This document shows positions 9,919 through 19,950 of a stretch of DNA of 64,000 nucleotides, in pieces (within the stretch, counting starts at the first letter, position 1; each line of letters begins with the position of its first letter). Under the pieces are notes generated by a model. It searched no databases. It worked only from the letters and a program-made list of their open reading frames with translations, and was not told the DNA's origin. This DNA is from Pascua guehoae (taxonomy: Eukaryota > Basidiomycota > Tremellomycetes > Trichosporonales > Trichosporonaceae): assembly GCA_001600415.1 (NCBI GenBank), contig BCJX01000005.1:1616977-1680976 (forward strand), in the 5' to 3' direction. The position numbers were made by a program, and so were the translations under genes.

Positions 9919-11670
9919 CTATAGATCGAGGTTGGTGAGCTCTGGGTAACCCACAGTTAACAACCCCCACTGCTCCTCGCCCAAGTATGCACGGTACTCG
10001 TCCCGAGTGTAGAACCTCACGTTGTCTTCTGCGAATGCGTCGAGTCGTTCGTCTGGCCACTCTGCCTTTGGCTGGTATGGGTTGTTGGGAACGTCTGGGT
10101 GGACGCGCCCCCGGGAAGCGACGCGGCGCAGCCACTTTAGCTCCCTCCCGACGTGCTGTCTGAAGGTGCGTGCAACCTGTGCCATATTCTCATGGCGCCT
10201 GCGCTCGGCATCCCCGTGTCTCTGCGCTCGCTCTGCCTCCTCAGCCTTGTCCATCTGCCGTCGCACCTCATCCACTGGCATATCCCAAGGGGGTGCGAGC
10301 TTGCACAGTCGCTGTAGCCACTCGAAAACTTCAAAGTCGCGCCAGTAGTCATCAATGGCTTCCCGCCCAAGGATAGCCTCGCCGAGCTCCAGGAATCTCA
10401 TGTTCTTGCTCAGGATGCTTCCCAAATTGCGGACCTCTCTCGTGAGCTCGTCGGGGACCACGTTCAGCGCAGGCATTGGCAGGATATCGAGTCCGACAAA
10501 GGCGACGCGCGTACCAGCCAGCGACCAGGCTGCAGAGCGGAGAACATCGCTGAATAAACTCGATGTGCTTGGGTTGAGAAACCACTGCGCCGGAAGGGAA
10601 GCCCACTGGGGGTCGAAGACGTAAACGATTTCGGTAGCCGTGACGGAGCTATTTGGCGACCAGATTGAGACGTTCCTGTTACCCCTCTCGATTCGGGGTA
10701 TGTGGACGTTGACGACGAGTCGTTGGATTCCCATTTCGGGAGGCACGGACCCCATTCTTCTCCTGGAAGGCCGTGTGAACAGAACAGCGGTGTGGGCAGT
10801 GATAAAGCTGTAATGCTCGAGCGACGGCCAGTCCTCGCCAATGAACCGCAGCCGCTGAATGGGGAGCGTGAGCGCGCGAGCCAGCCACTCCAGATGTCGT
10901 GACGTGCCAATCACATCGAGAGTAGTGGTCGCCTTAAGAGGAGAGCCCCTCTTGAGATAAACGTCCGCCGTGCCATGCGAGTCGGCTTCGTCCGAGCCCA
11001 CATCCAGTGGGCCTGCTTCGTTCCGGTCTGTCTTGTCCGAGTCCGCTTTGATCCCCAGCTCTTTGACCGAGGATGCTTCGTCCGAGGCCGCTTCATCGGA
11101 ATGCCCTCGGCTCGGACAATCATGGCCCCGGTGGTATTCCGCATTCAGGCGGCACAGCGCAGGGGCGGAGGCGATACGCGTGCCCGAGGCTGTGATGGTG
11201 CCGGCGAGAATGAGCGGGGACGAGTCACCGTTGTGACATGTAGCGCAGGGGCCCTGATCCGTAGATGATGGAACGTTGGCAGAGTCCGAGGATGTGTGCG
11301 GATAGGATGTATCGGCGGCCACAACGTCTGTAAGAGGTGGGTTTAGATCGATCGTGTTGGGTGGCCCAAGCCCAAGGTCGCTGAGTAGGTCGTTGGGACA
11401 CAGAACGACATGCTCCGCCATACGTGCGTCGACCCAGTCACGGAGTCCTCGAGACACAGCCCGCAGAGCCGGTAGTTCAGGCAGAGGTATACTGTCGAGG
11501 ATGGCCTCGAAGATGTGAGGCATCGTGGAGTGGTCGATGGATGGGTGCTCTCGTGGACGACAAGCGTCGCTGGGGGATGGGAGCGGCGAGGTTGACCGTT
11601 TGGGTCGCTTGGACTTTGGACCGTTGACATCCTCGGTGGGTGATGGTGATGGGGCAGCGCGCTTTGTCAT
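9919..11670 (-). CDS. F-box-like protein, single exon
   Basis: A single open frame of 583 aa from the ATG at 11670. After a Ser/Pro/Lys-rich start with a possible nuclear signal (GPKSKRPKRS), residues about 50-90 read HIFEAILDSIPLPELPALRA followed by VSRGLRDWVDARM, an F-box-like helix pattern (leucines, LPxLRxVSRxxRDWxD). F-box proteins usually recruit substrates to SCF ubiquitin ligases through Skp1. The middle is acidic and Ser/Asp-rich (about residues 130-230). A more ordered C-terminal half follows, including a Lys/Glu-rich helical stretch near residues 480-520 and a Trp/Tyr-rich end. No WD40 or LRR units are seen, so the substrate-binding part is undefined. The F-box call is by motif only. 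Confidence 0.75.
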   Translation of the reverse strand: MTKRAAPSPSPTEDVNGPKSKRPKRSTSPLPSPSDACRPREHPSIDHSTMPHIFEAILDSIPLPELPALRAVSRGLRDWVDARMAEHVVLCPNDLLSDLGLGPPNTIDLNPPLTDVVAADTSYPHTSSDSANVPSSTDQGPCATCHNGDSSPLILAGTITASGTRIASAPALCRLNAEYHRGHDCPSRGHSDEAASDEASSVKELGIKADSDKTDRNEAGPLDVGSDEADSHGTADVYLKRGSPLKATTTLDVIGTSRHLEWLARALTLPIQRLRFIGEDWPSLEHYSFITAHTAVLFTRPSRRRMGSVPPEMGIQRLVVNVHIPRIERGNRNVSIWSPNSSVTATEIVYVFDPQWASLPAQWFLNPSTSSLFSDVLRSAAWSLAGTRVAFVGLDILPMPALNVVPDELTREVRNLGSILSKNMRFLELGEAILGREAIDDYWRDFEVFEWLQRLCKLAPPWDMPVDEVRRQMDKAEEAERAQRHGDAERRRHENMAQVARTFRQHVGRELKWLRRVASRGRVHPDVPNNPYQPKAEWPDERLDAFAEDNVRFYTRDEYRAYLGEEQWGLLTVGYPELTNLDL

Positions 11671-12260
11671 ATTGGGGTGGCTGGGTCGTTGGATGGTGTG
11701 AGAGAGGAAGAGTCAACAGAAGATGAAGAGTTGTTTAATGGTAACTGGCTTTGCGGGGTTAACAGGGTGACTGACATATGAGACTCGTCGTCGGCTATCT
11801 CGGCTATCTCGGCTCACGGCGCACTCACTCCTCATTTCAAAGCACCAGCGGTGATGCTAGAACCATGCAGCAGGCATGCGGCCATGCTCACATAGCATAC
11901 TATGCCCTTAGAAAGACAAGTCACAAGCGAGACTCACAAAGGAGTACACATGGGGTATCAACTAAGGCACAAGCGACAACTCTCCCATAGCTGGCAAGAA
12001 GCGCGAGTGGGTGACAATGTTGCACCATCGTCGCCGACTACGAGTCGAGAGGAACGGACGACTACAGCTCGTACGGCGCACTCTGCTCAATTCCTGCACG
12101 GGCAATTCCATTCAACACAAGGTAATATGTGTATTCCTAAGCTACAAGTTGTGGATCCTCTATGCTGCCGACTTCGCAACCACTACACTACCCAAACGCT
12201 CGTCTCCATCCGACACATCAGCCTAGTCCAGCGGCTCGGTCTCGGTCCACCCGCCTCAAC
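11671..12260. other. Intergenic
   Basis: 590 bp containing the presumed promoter of the F-box-like gene and the 3' flank of paralog A. Short overlapping frames only; nothing recognised. Confidence 0.45.
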
Positions 12261-13575
12261 CTATGACGAGATCCTAACGCGCTTCCCGTTCTCCTGACCC
12301 GCCGTGCCGTTCAACTTCCTCTTCAGGCGTGTCACTGGCGTCTCAATCTCGGCCGGCACGACGTGGATGCGCTCCTTGGCGGGCGTCTCGACTTCGGGCA
12401 GCCGGGCATGTTCCAACGGTGGGCTCTCTGGCTCGTAGGGGCTGCCGAGGGGCAAGTCGCGGAGGGACACGGCCAAGTCGATCTGTCGCATTAGTTTTTG
12501 GGCTGCTCTTCGTTCTTGGTTCTTTTCGTACTCACGGTAACCGCACGCTCGGCGCCGTCGACCATGATGCGCTGATGCCCGTTCCACACGTACTGCCTGC
12601 TGTCAGCTCGACCCGTGTGGGACAGACGTACCCGTCCGGCGTGCGGAGTGAGATTTTGGGGATCAACAGTGTGGGCAGTGATGCGCCTGGGGCATCGTCT
12701 GGGACGTTACCAACGGGGATATGCTGCGCGGGGACGATGACGTGTGACGTCGAGCCGGACGTTATATCCTCTTGGTCGTACTGGGTCCCCGTAGAGGTCG
12801 AGTGGGTGTCGCGGTCACCGAGAGGTATTGGAGGACGAGCGCGAGTGGGCTCCGAGGTATCGTCACAGCTGTTGTTCTCAACAGCGGTGACGTCAGCGGG
12901 TCGGGGAACAGGCTCGCCATTGCCGTTCACACTGCACCCGGTCTGCAGCGCACCGGCGGTTGGGGTCGGGTGACGAGCAACTGGCTCCGAGGTACTATCC
13001 GCGGCACTGTCGCCGCTATGTTGGATAATCGTATCCGCCTTGTAGGCGGGAACCGCCTTGGCATGAAGCAACTCGGCAGCCGCAGCGAGCGCCGTGGGTA
13101 AGTTCCCATCGACAGCGAGGGGAGGATGGAAGAGAGCTCTCTCGCAATCCGTATCCGTGGGCGTGCGTTCGACAAGCTTTCGGAGCGTCGTCATCGCAGC
13201 CGCAACCTCATCCACCATCTCGCGGACTTTGCGGGCTTCGTTGTCGGATCTGCGCGAGATGCCGTCGTGCGACCGCCCGCTGGGATCGGAACGGCGATCG
13301 GCGCCGGCGTGGTCGTCTGGGGGCAGCTTGGCACTCGCAACAAGTTCGCTCGGCGCAGCGACACTCGCCTCCCGGACACGCCACGCCATCGTAAGCCATT
13401 CGGAATCGCGCTTGATTGCATCGGTGAGCTCGAGGATGCGTTCCGCGTGCCGCGTCTTGACCTCGTCGAGCCAGCCCCTCCCCAGCTCCCCCCAGTTGCG
13501 CGCCACGCGCTCCAGCCAGATCCAGTCTTCGAGACGTGCAGAGTCGAATTCGTCAAAGTCTCGTGGGTATGTCAT
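12261..13575 (-). CDS. Tandem paralog A of an unrecognised family
   Basis: Minus-strand exons are 13575-12632, 12599-12536 and 12482-12261, giving 409 aa. The first intron is only 32 nt and its position (phase 2, after ...TPDGG) matches gene B exactly. The N-terminus (MTYPRDFDEFDSARLEDWIW) and HAERILELTDAIK resemble gene B (AARILELTSLI). The 64-nt second exon encodes RQYVWNGHQRIMVDGAERAV; the last exon starts IDLAVSLRDLP. The tail has basic clusters (LKRKLNG, GKRVRIS) resembling a nuclear signal. The middle is hydrophilic and probably disordered. The function is unknown; homology to B-F is inferred from aligned motifs and shared exon layout. Confidence 0.82.
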
Positions 13576-13853
13576 GCTGCAAGAGGCGAGGTGTCAAGGG
13601 GCGGGGCGGCCGGGCATTGTGCGAAAGATGGGGTGGGACAATAAGAGTGTTGACAAACGGTGGGAGTCGAATTCGTGAGGAGATGACCGAGAGCGTGGGT
13701 ACAGTATCTGGTCGTGGGGCCCCGGCAATCCTCCACCAGATTCCACAGCGCCATGCAACCAAGGACCCCACTGCTGACCCGCATCCTCTTGGGTCTTGTC
13801 AACACGCCATCTCTCACATCCTTGCTCCACTTGTGCGGACCGCACCGCTCCCG
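13576..13853. promoter_or_regulatory. Divergent promoter between paralogs A and B
   Basis: The 278 bp between the two opposing start codons must hold both 5' leaders and promoters. This head-to-head arrangement suggests A and B could be co-regulated. No specific operator is recognised. The plus-strand frame of B stays open upstream of its chosen ATG, so a longer N-terminus cannot be fully excluded. Confidence 0.5.
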
Positions 13854-15080
13854 ATGGACGACTTTGCCAAACACGACCAGGACCGTATTGACCAGCGCGC
13901 CGAGCTCGAGTGGCTGCTGTCGGGCCAAGGCAGCGCCTCGGCCAAAGTCAGGTGGACATCGGCGCTGACAAAGATCAAGGCAAAGCAGGCCGCGCGCATT
14001 CTCGAATTAACCAGTCTTATCCAGCGACGGGCCGCGAGGGTAGCCATTGCGCTCCCATGCCTTGCCGGATGGGAGGCCGAGATAGCCGCGCTCAGGAGGC
14101 GCATCGCCGCTGCCATGGCGCCGCCCGGGCAAGGGGCGGATCGCGAGGCGGTCGCCGAGGACCGCAACCACGTCAACGGCTGGCGGTTGGAGATTCAGGC
14201 CATCGAGAGCGATATTCGCATACTGCGCTTGAACGAGGAATGCGTCGAGACGGCGACGGCCACGCTCCGCAGGCTTGTCGAGCTGACGCGGCCGGATCCC
14301 GACCCCAACCCGCACCCGGCACTCTACAGCCACCTGACGCGCAGGCAGCGCAAGAAGGTCCGCGGGCCGCTAGTCGACATGCACCTGCGAACGGCCCTCG
14401 CTGCGGCAGAGGCGGTTCTGAATGGCAGACGGAGTGCCGTTCCAACCCACGATGATGACAGCTTGGGCCGGGGGTCATCTAGTGCACCGGCCGACCCCGA
14501 CGCACGCCCAGACGCACAAGCACAGCAGCCACAAACACCACCCAGCCCCATTAGCGACCACGACGATGCAGGGCCCTCGCATCCGCCCCAGCCACAGATG
14601 AGGAACGGTGACATCCCACCAGAACCGCAAGAGTTGGCATCAGAGCTCCCGCCTGCACCCCCATGGACCGTCCCCACATCACACATCGTCGTCGGCGACG
14701 ACGAGCTGCGGGTATCTCTCCCCCCGCCGGACGGGTACGTCCCACCGCGCGTTATTGGCTGAAAGCAGACCATATGTGTGGCGTGGCGAACGGCGTGTCA
14801 TGACCAATGGCGTTGAGCGCGAGGTATGCGTGAGTGTACAAACTGACGGCGTAATATGGCACGGAATTGATGCAAGGTTGATGTGGTGGTCTCCATTCGA
14901 GATCTGTCTTTGCCCGATGGCGAACACCAGGAGGCCGCGGAGAGCTCGCGTGCTGCCGAGGACGTCAAGACCGAGCCGCCCGAGCACATGGCCCACAAGA
15001 GGCGGTGTCGCACGGTGACATGGAAGAGTGGTGGGAAGCGCATCAGGACGCATCTAGAGGTCAAGACCGAGCCGCAGTAG
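13854..15080 (+). CDS. Tandem paralog B of an unrecognised family
   Basis: Exons 13854-14734, 14766-14829 and 14877-15080 give 382 aa. The start MDDFAKHDQDRIDQRAELEW was chosen because the similarity to paralog A begins there, although the frame is open further upstream. The first intron is 31 nt. Without it the frame ends at TGA soon after PPDGY; with it the product continues RPYVWRGERRVMTNGVEREV, closely matching A. The last exon starts VDVVVSIRDLSL, like gene E (VDVVVSIP). The C-terminus holds a basic patch (HKRRCR, GGKRIRTH) and two VKTE motifs, one at the very end, which fit the SUMO consensus psi-K-x-E. The N-terminal third is helical with an ARILELT motif shared with A. Function unknown. 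Confidence 0.83.
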
Positions 15081-15755
15081 TGCTGTGCACTGAAGCAAGA
15101 CCAATTCGTCGGTAGCCTTTGCAACTGGGAATCAGAATTGTCTGAACATTGGACGTCATCGTCATCTGCAAGTACATGGTACGGAATGTATGTGTCTCGA
15201 CCCGCTTGGGGCTGTATCTCTCTGTCGCATCGGTTACTCTTGTCCTCAAGAATGGAAGGACTTCTCCCTCATCGCCCCACAAACTACTCTCGCCGCCTGC
15301 AGCGATCTTGCGTTCGAAGGAAGGGGGACACCCGGAACGAGGAGAGTTAAAGGAGTGTCGACAAGGTAAAGTGCGAAGGAAACATTGCCAGGTGTTTTGA
15401 TGGAAAGAGATGCGCCCCTAGGGAGCCACGACCCACGTCAATGTGGCACTTTCAGATGGCATCGTAATAGCCTCCAGGCATGTGCTGCGTTCCAAGTCCA
15501 AGTTGACTTTACATGCGTGCAATTGGGGACTCCCAATTTTTGACCATGGGCATGGAGCATACATCCACAGGATCTCAGCAGACTACGGAGCTCGTCTGCT
15601 CTATCGCTACTACATTATTCTTCACAACACATTCAGATCATCCCCCATGCCTCTTCGCACTGCGTCGTGTCGGAACTTGGCAGCGGCGTCTCGTCCCCAC
15701 TTTCTACTGTCTTCTTCCCTCCCGTGTCGGCATCTCCCACACTCCCCCTTCTTGC
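15081..15755. other. Intergenic between converging paralogs B and C
   Basis: 675 bp between two converging 3' ends. It should carry both 3' UTRs. Only short, unconvincing frames are present. Confidence 0.45.
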
Positions 15756-17020
15756 TCACGTCGATATCCAGGCTGTCGAGCATCCCCGCGGGAGCTGGCG
15801 CTGTACGTCCTCACTACCAATCGGCTCGAACAACCCAACAGGCGTAGTCGTAATCGGGACCCAGATGCCGCTGAAAGTCGGTATCTCCAGGCCTTCATCG
15901 AATGCAATATCGGAGTATGTGGTTTCCCCGTCGATATCCCACTGTACACTATTGTCGGAGGGACTGGAGACGCTTGAGCTTGAAGATAGACTTGGCATGG
16001 AGGCGGCAATATCGACCTGACATTAGTTTCCTCCCGTGACTAATGAATAACAAATACCTCTTGCAGTATGCCATCGTGCGAAGCTGACACCCTATTGGGA
16101 CCTTGCCCTCCACCATGTCTGGAGGTTAGCCTGAGCATGGCCCATCGGCCGTCCCCTTCACTGAGACTCACTTTGAGTGCTCGGTGGCACAGTGCCGAGT
16201 GGCTCGGTGGAACCCGTCGCCTGTTGTTGGATTTGGGCTGATCGTGAGTTGACAGCTGCGACGAGACAACTCACCGGTGGCCAATGGCTTCATCGTGAAT
16301 AGGAGAGAACGGTGTCGGTCTCGTCGCAGTCTGAGCTGGAGGTCGAGCCTGTGGAAGATCAAACGAGGTGGGTGGCGGTACGGGTGCAGAGTCGTGGACA
16401 AGGAATGCGGATTGTCCTCTAGTCGATGTGCTGCCCGTTGGGGCGGTCGTCACATTCTTTGCCTTCGTCACTTTAGACTCGACAAAGGCGCGCAACTGCT
16501 CCTTCTTCTCACGCGCCTCGAGTAGGCGGTGATTGTACAGTCCCTTCGAGGAGCAAAGAACCTCGAGTTGGTGCATCCTCATTGGTCCCAATGCCTCAAT
16601 GTCGACGACTTTCGTCCCCTTGGCCTTCAGAGGTGCGGGTTCGGGGTTGGAAGGCGTGCGCAGGGTGGCCAGCTCGGGATACGCCTCTTCAAGGTCACGG
16701 AGGAATGACCATGTCCTCTCGGCCTTTGCGTGCGCTTCGAAAATGCCCATTCCGAGAGTGATGGATGACTGTAGTTCCGATATCCAAAAGTTGGGCTCGA
16801 TGGGGTTCGTTACCGTGGACCCGGTGTTCGCGATGGCGGACGGGCTGGTCATGGTGGCTTTGAAGAGCCCAGTATGTTGATCCTGAGCCGCAACGATAGA
16901 CGCGATGTCGTGCACGAACCACGATATCTGCTCTGGCGGGCCACCACCCTGGGCGACGTGTGGCAGGTGGTGGAGGCGACACTCGTCGAGCAAGTGCCGT
17001 GGATCGACGGGACTTGAGGC
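15756..17020 (-). CDS. Tandem paralog C, 5' end unresolved
   Basis: Minus-strand exons recognised are about 17020-16275, 16237-16172, 16118-16052 and 16016-15756. The 67-nt exon encodes HGGGQGPNRVSASHDGILQE plus VF and the last exon starts VDIAASMPSL, aligning with D and E. Upstream, DECRLHHLPHVAQGG and PPEQISWFVHDIASI match the first helical unit of D (EEFRLHHLQLIAKGG). No ATG lies in this frame before 16852, and a 43-nt poly-C tract (coding strand) sits just upstream at 17074-17032. The true start may therefore be in an undetected upstream exon, or the gene may be decaying. The tail lacks the basic cluster seen in the other copies and is acidic and Ser-rich. An alternative donor 5 nt upstream at 16056 is possible. 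Confidence 0.66.
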
Positions 17021-17028
17021 CGGTAAGG

Positions 17029-17031
<3 letters not shown>

Positions 17032-17074
<43 letters not shown>
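17032..17074. repeat. Poly-G/poly-C tract, 43 nt
   Basis: An uninterrupted run of 43 G on the plus strand, directly upstream of the recognisable coding part of paralog C. The length is likely to vary between isolates and to be imprecise in an assembly. It could form G-quadruplex structure on the non-coding strand. Confidence 0.95.
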
Positions 17075-17075
<1 letters not shown>

Positions 17076-17629
17076 GATATCCGCGTGGCGAGGACAAGGG
17101 ACGTGCAGGGTACGATTGCTGGGGGGTCAGTACGAGACGAGGGAAGAGCGTGGTCACTGACAAGAGTGGGGGGGACGAGCAATCAAGTGATGAGAGAAGA
17201 ATGATGGAGTGGGGAAAGAAGAGTGATGATGAGACAAAGGAAGAGCAAAGAGGGCAAGAAATCATTGTCGAGTATTGAGGGTTCTTGACCCACCCTTCCT
17301 TCCTTTCTCCCCTTCCTCCCTTTCCTTCCTTCCTTCCTTCGTTCCTTTTTCCTCGCCACCAAAAGTGCGCAGAGTGAAAGGGTGACTTACCTCGCAATAT
17401 TCCACGCCGCAGCGCATGCAATTCAACCGCTCAACTGACCAAACATTCATTTGCTACTGGAACTACCTACATGGCGATGCCAAACTGAGTGGTGAGGTTT
17501 CCATTCAGCCTGTGTGAGGACGACGAGCAGCATTCAACAATCGGCAGCTATTCAACTTCGTATCTTAAAGCCACAACTCTCCGTCGTATATAGCGATCAC
17601 GCTGACACCGAACGACCATACCATATCCC
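17075..17629. other. Intergenic with pyrimidine-rich tract
   Basis: Region between the poly-G tract and the 3' end of paralog D. A CCTTCCTTCC-type pyrimidine tract occupies about 17290-17350. A possible 5' exon of paralog C (ATG at 17452, GTAAGT donor at 17393) exists, but its phase did not fit the acceptors I tried. Confidence 0.4.
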
Positions 17630-19119
17630 TCAGTTGCACTCCATAGTCTTGGCACGTTTGTGCTCCCTCCCAACATGCTCTTCCGCCTTGCGCTTCTCGG
17701 GGGTGTCGATATCGAGCTTGCCAAGCGTCTCGGCGAGTCCAGTGAGCACTTGAGGAAGTTCTCCTTGGTTGCTGCTTGGCTCGTTCGGAGGTTCTTGTGG
17801 CGTGCCTGGACGGGATGTCGCACAGTTGGACGAATCGAGCATCAGTGTGTCCTGGTCGAGCACATCGTCGATCGCTTCATCATTGATGTCCAACTCGTCC
17901 ACGTCCACGTCTGGGGAACGGTACGCGGTCGGGCCAGAGGTCGAACAAGGGATGGATACGACCACCTCGACCTGCCATTAGCTTCCATACAGCGGGGGGT
18001 GGCACTCACAAACACCTCGCGCTGGATGCCGTCCTGCACAATTGACGCCGTCCCCGATCCTTGCCATCCGTAGGGCCTGCAGTCAGCCAGTGTCTCGATT
18101 ACCTCGGTCCAGACTCACTTTCTGCTCGCGTTTGGTGCGTCAAGTCGGGTCGGGTGGGCGACGACCAGGCCCTGCTTGGTCCCCATACCGATCAAAATGG
18201 GAACGCCGTTGGAGCCTGAGAGGAAGGCGTCGCGCTCAGACGCCTCTTGAATGCTGATCGTCAGCCCCCCTGTCGCTGGGCCGCGGGAGTTGCTAGGAGG
18301 GGCTGGGTTGAAACTGATGTTGGGAAGAACACGGGTCGAGGCCGTAGAGTGTGACGATTCCCTGTTTACCGGCTGGGCGGCAGGTTCGGATACCGGGGCC
18401 ACGGGGGCGCTCGTGTGGACTTTGTTCGAAGAAGGGGGTAGGGGCCGTTTCTCGGCGTTGGAGGAGAGGTCTTGGGGAGGAGCCGTCGGGGCAGGTTGTG
18501 TGTGTGGTACCGAGGTGGTGACGGGGGGTTTGGCTTGCTGAGGAGAAGAGATGGCTTTTGCCAAAGCGGCAGTCGCATTCTTCATCCTGCTGACCTTGAA
18601 CTGGAGGCAGGCTCTCTCCTGCTTCCAGGCTTTGAGCGTGTCTTTTTTGGCTGATCCTTTGGCAATGTGTGACGTGAGCTCTTGAAGGCGTGCATCCCAG
18701 GTGGCAATTGTGCTCCCCAGCTGACGAATGACATCTGCCTCCTTGACAGAAGCGTGGGTTGAAGTGTCTACAGCCGACTGGGCGGAGATGGCCTGAAGAT
18801 CACGGAGGTTGGCCTTGAGCTTCTGAAGGGTTGTGGGCTTGCCACCGTTTGCGATCACCTCCTGGAGAGCATGACACAGCTCCGCTCGTAGCGCAACAGT
18901 CGTGGCAGGTGGAGCCGGCTGCGCGACCGCCGCTTTGGCAGGCACGGCGTTCTTGACAGGAATGGAGGTCCGTGCTTGTTTCGCCTGGATAGCCTCGATG
19001 GCCGCAACGTGCTCCTTCCACGCCCTCATCTGCTCGGGCGTACCCCCCTTTGCTATTAGCTGGAGGTGGTGGAGCCGAAACTCCTCGCGGCGCTGGGCGA
19101 CAAGGGCTGGGTTGGGCAT
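17630..19119 (-). CDS. Tandem paralog D, with repeated helical units
   Basis: Exons 19119-18119, 18076-18010 and 17971-17630 give 469 aa. The start MPNPALVAQRREEFRLHHLQ was chosen as the first ATG in the frame consistent with paralog C. The first half contains about three related helical units with the pattern helix, I-A-[KN]-G, helix: LIAKGGTPEQMRAWKEHV, VIANGGKPTTLQKLK and HIAKGSAKKDTLKAWKQE. A Pro/Ser/Thr linker follows, then ERDAFLSGSNGVPILIG and GTKQGLVVAHP, close to gene E. The 67-nt exon encodes PYGWQGSGTASIVQDGIQRE plus VF, and the last exon starts VEVVVSIPC. The tail is basic (EKRKAEEH, EHKRAK), suggesting nuclear location. Function unknown. Confidence 0.85.
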
Positions 19120-19950
19120 GGCGAGCTTGCGGGGCCTGTTCGAGGGAGGGCTGGTGCGGGGGGGAGGGGAAATGGCGAGCAGAAGGAAGAGACCGATAGG
19201 GTGCTGCGTAGAGGAGGCGTCGTGGGAAACGGAACGTTTGAGATGGGGAGGGGTTGGAATGAGAGCCGGAGAGAGTACTCGGAGAGGCGCAGGAGAGCGG
19301 AAGTGAGGGACGAAGGGAGACATATAGAGCAAAGAGGACTAGAGGGCGGGGGAGAAAGGAGACGATACGTGGGGGACAAGATGAATGAAGAGAGGAAAGA
19401 CAAGGGACAAAGGAGGGAGAATGGTTGTGGGGCCCAGTTGCAATGTGTGTGTGCACTGTTGGGATTGTAACGAGGAGCGTGGGACTCTCCTCACAACGCT
19501 GCGCCCGTTGTCTCGCCCACCCACGCCTTGGCCTCGTTAAGTCTTGCAATCTGGGCAGGACACACTGCAGTCCATCGGCCGCAGACAATAAAATCAAATT
19601 GGGTGAAAGGACTTGTGTACTGCCAGACAAGTGATGGTGTGATGCTGTTGCAATGTGGCAATGCAGATGGTGCTTTCCAATCGCGAGTTGATATCCTCAG
19701 CACACTTCAGCCACGCCTCTTGCCCCATCGTGCGTGGAATATAGCTCTCCCTCAGAGGGTGCTGCTCAACTCGAAGTGCATCGCCAATGAATCTCTTCAC
19801 TGTCCGTATTTAACAAAGTATCTCAAAGGTTGGTATCTCCACGCGTCCACGCTCCCACCATGCCTCACTTCTTCCGTCACACACAGCATAAAAGAAAAGA
19901 AACTTCCTCTCACACAGCACAAGAAACCTCCCTCAGACCCTCCGGCCACG
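19120..19950. other. Intergenic
   Basis: 831 bp with the presumed promoter of paralog D. The coding-strand leader is pyrimidine-rich (19140-19410). No gene seen. Confidence 0.45.
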
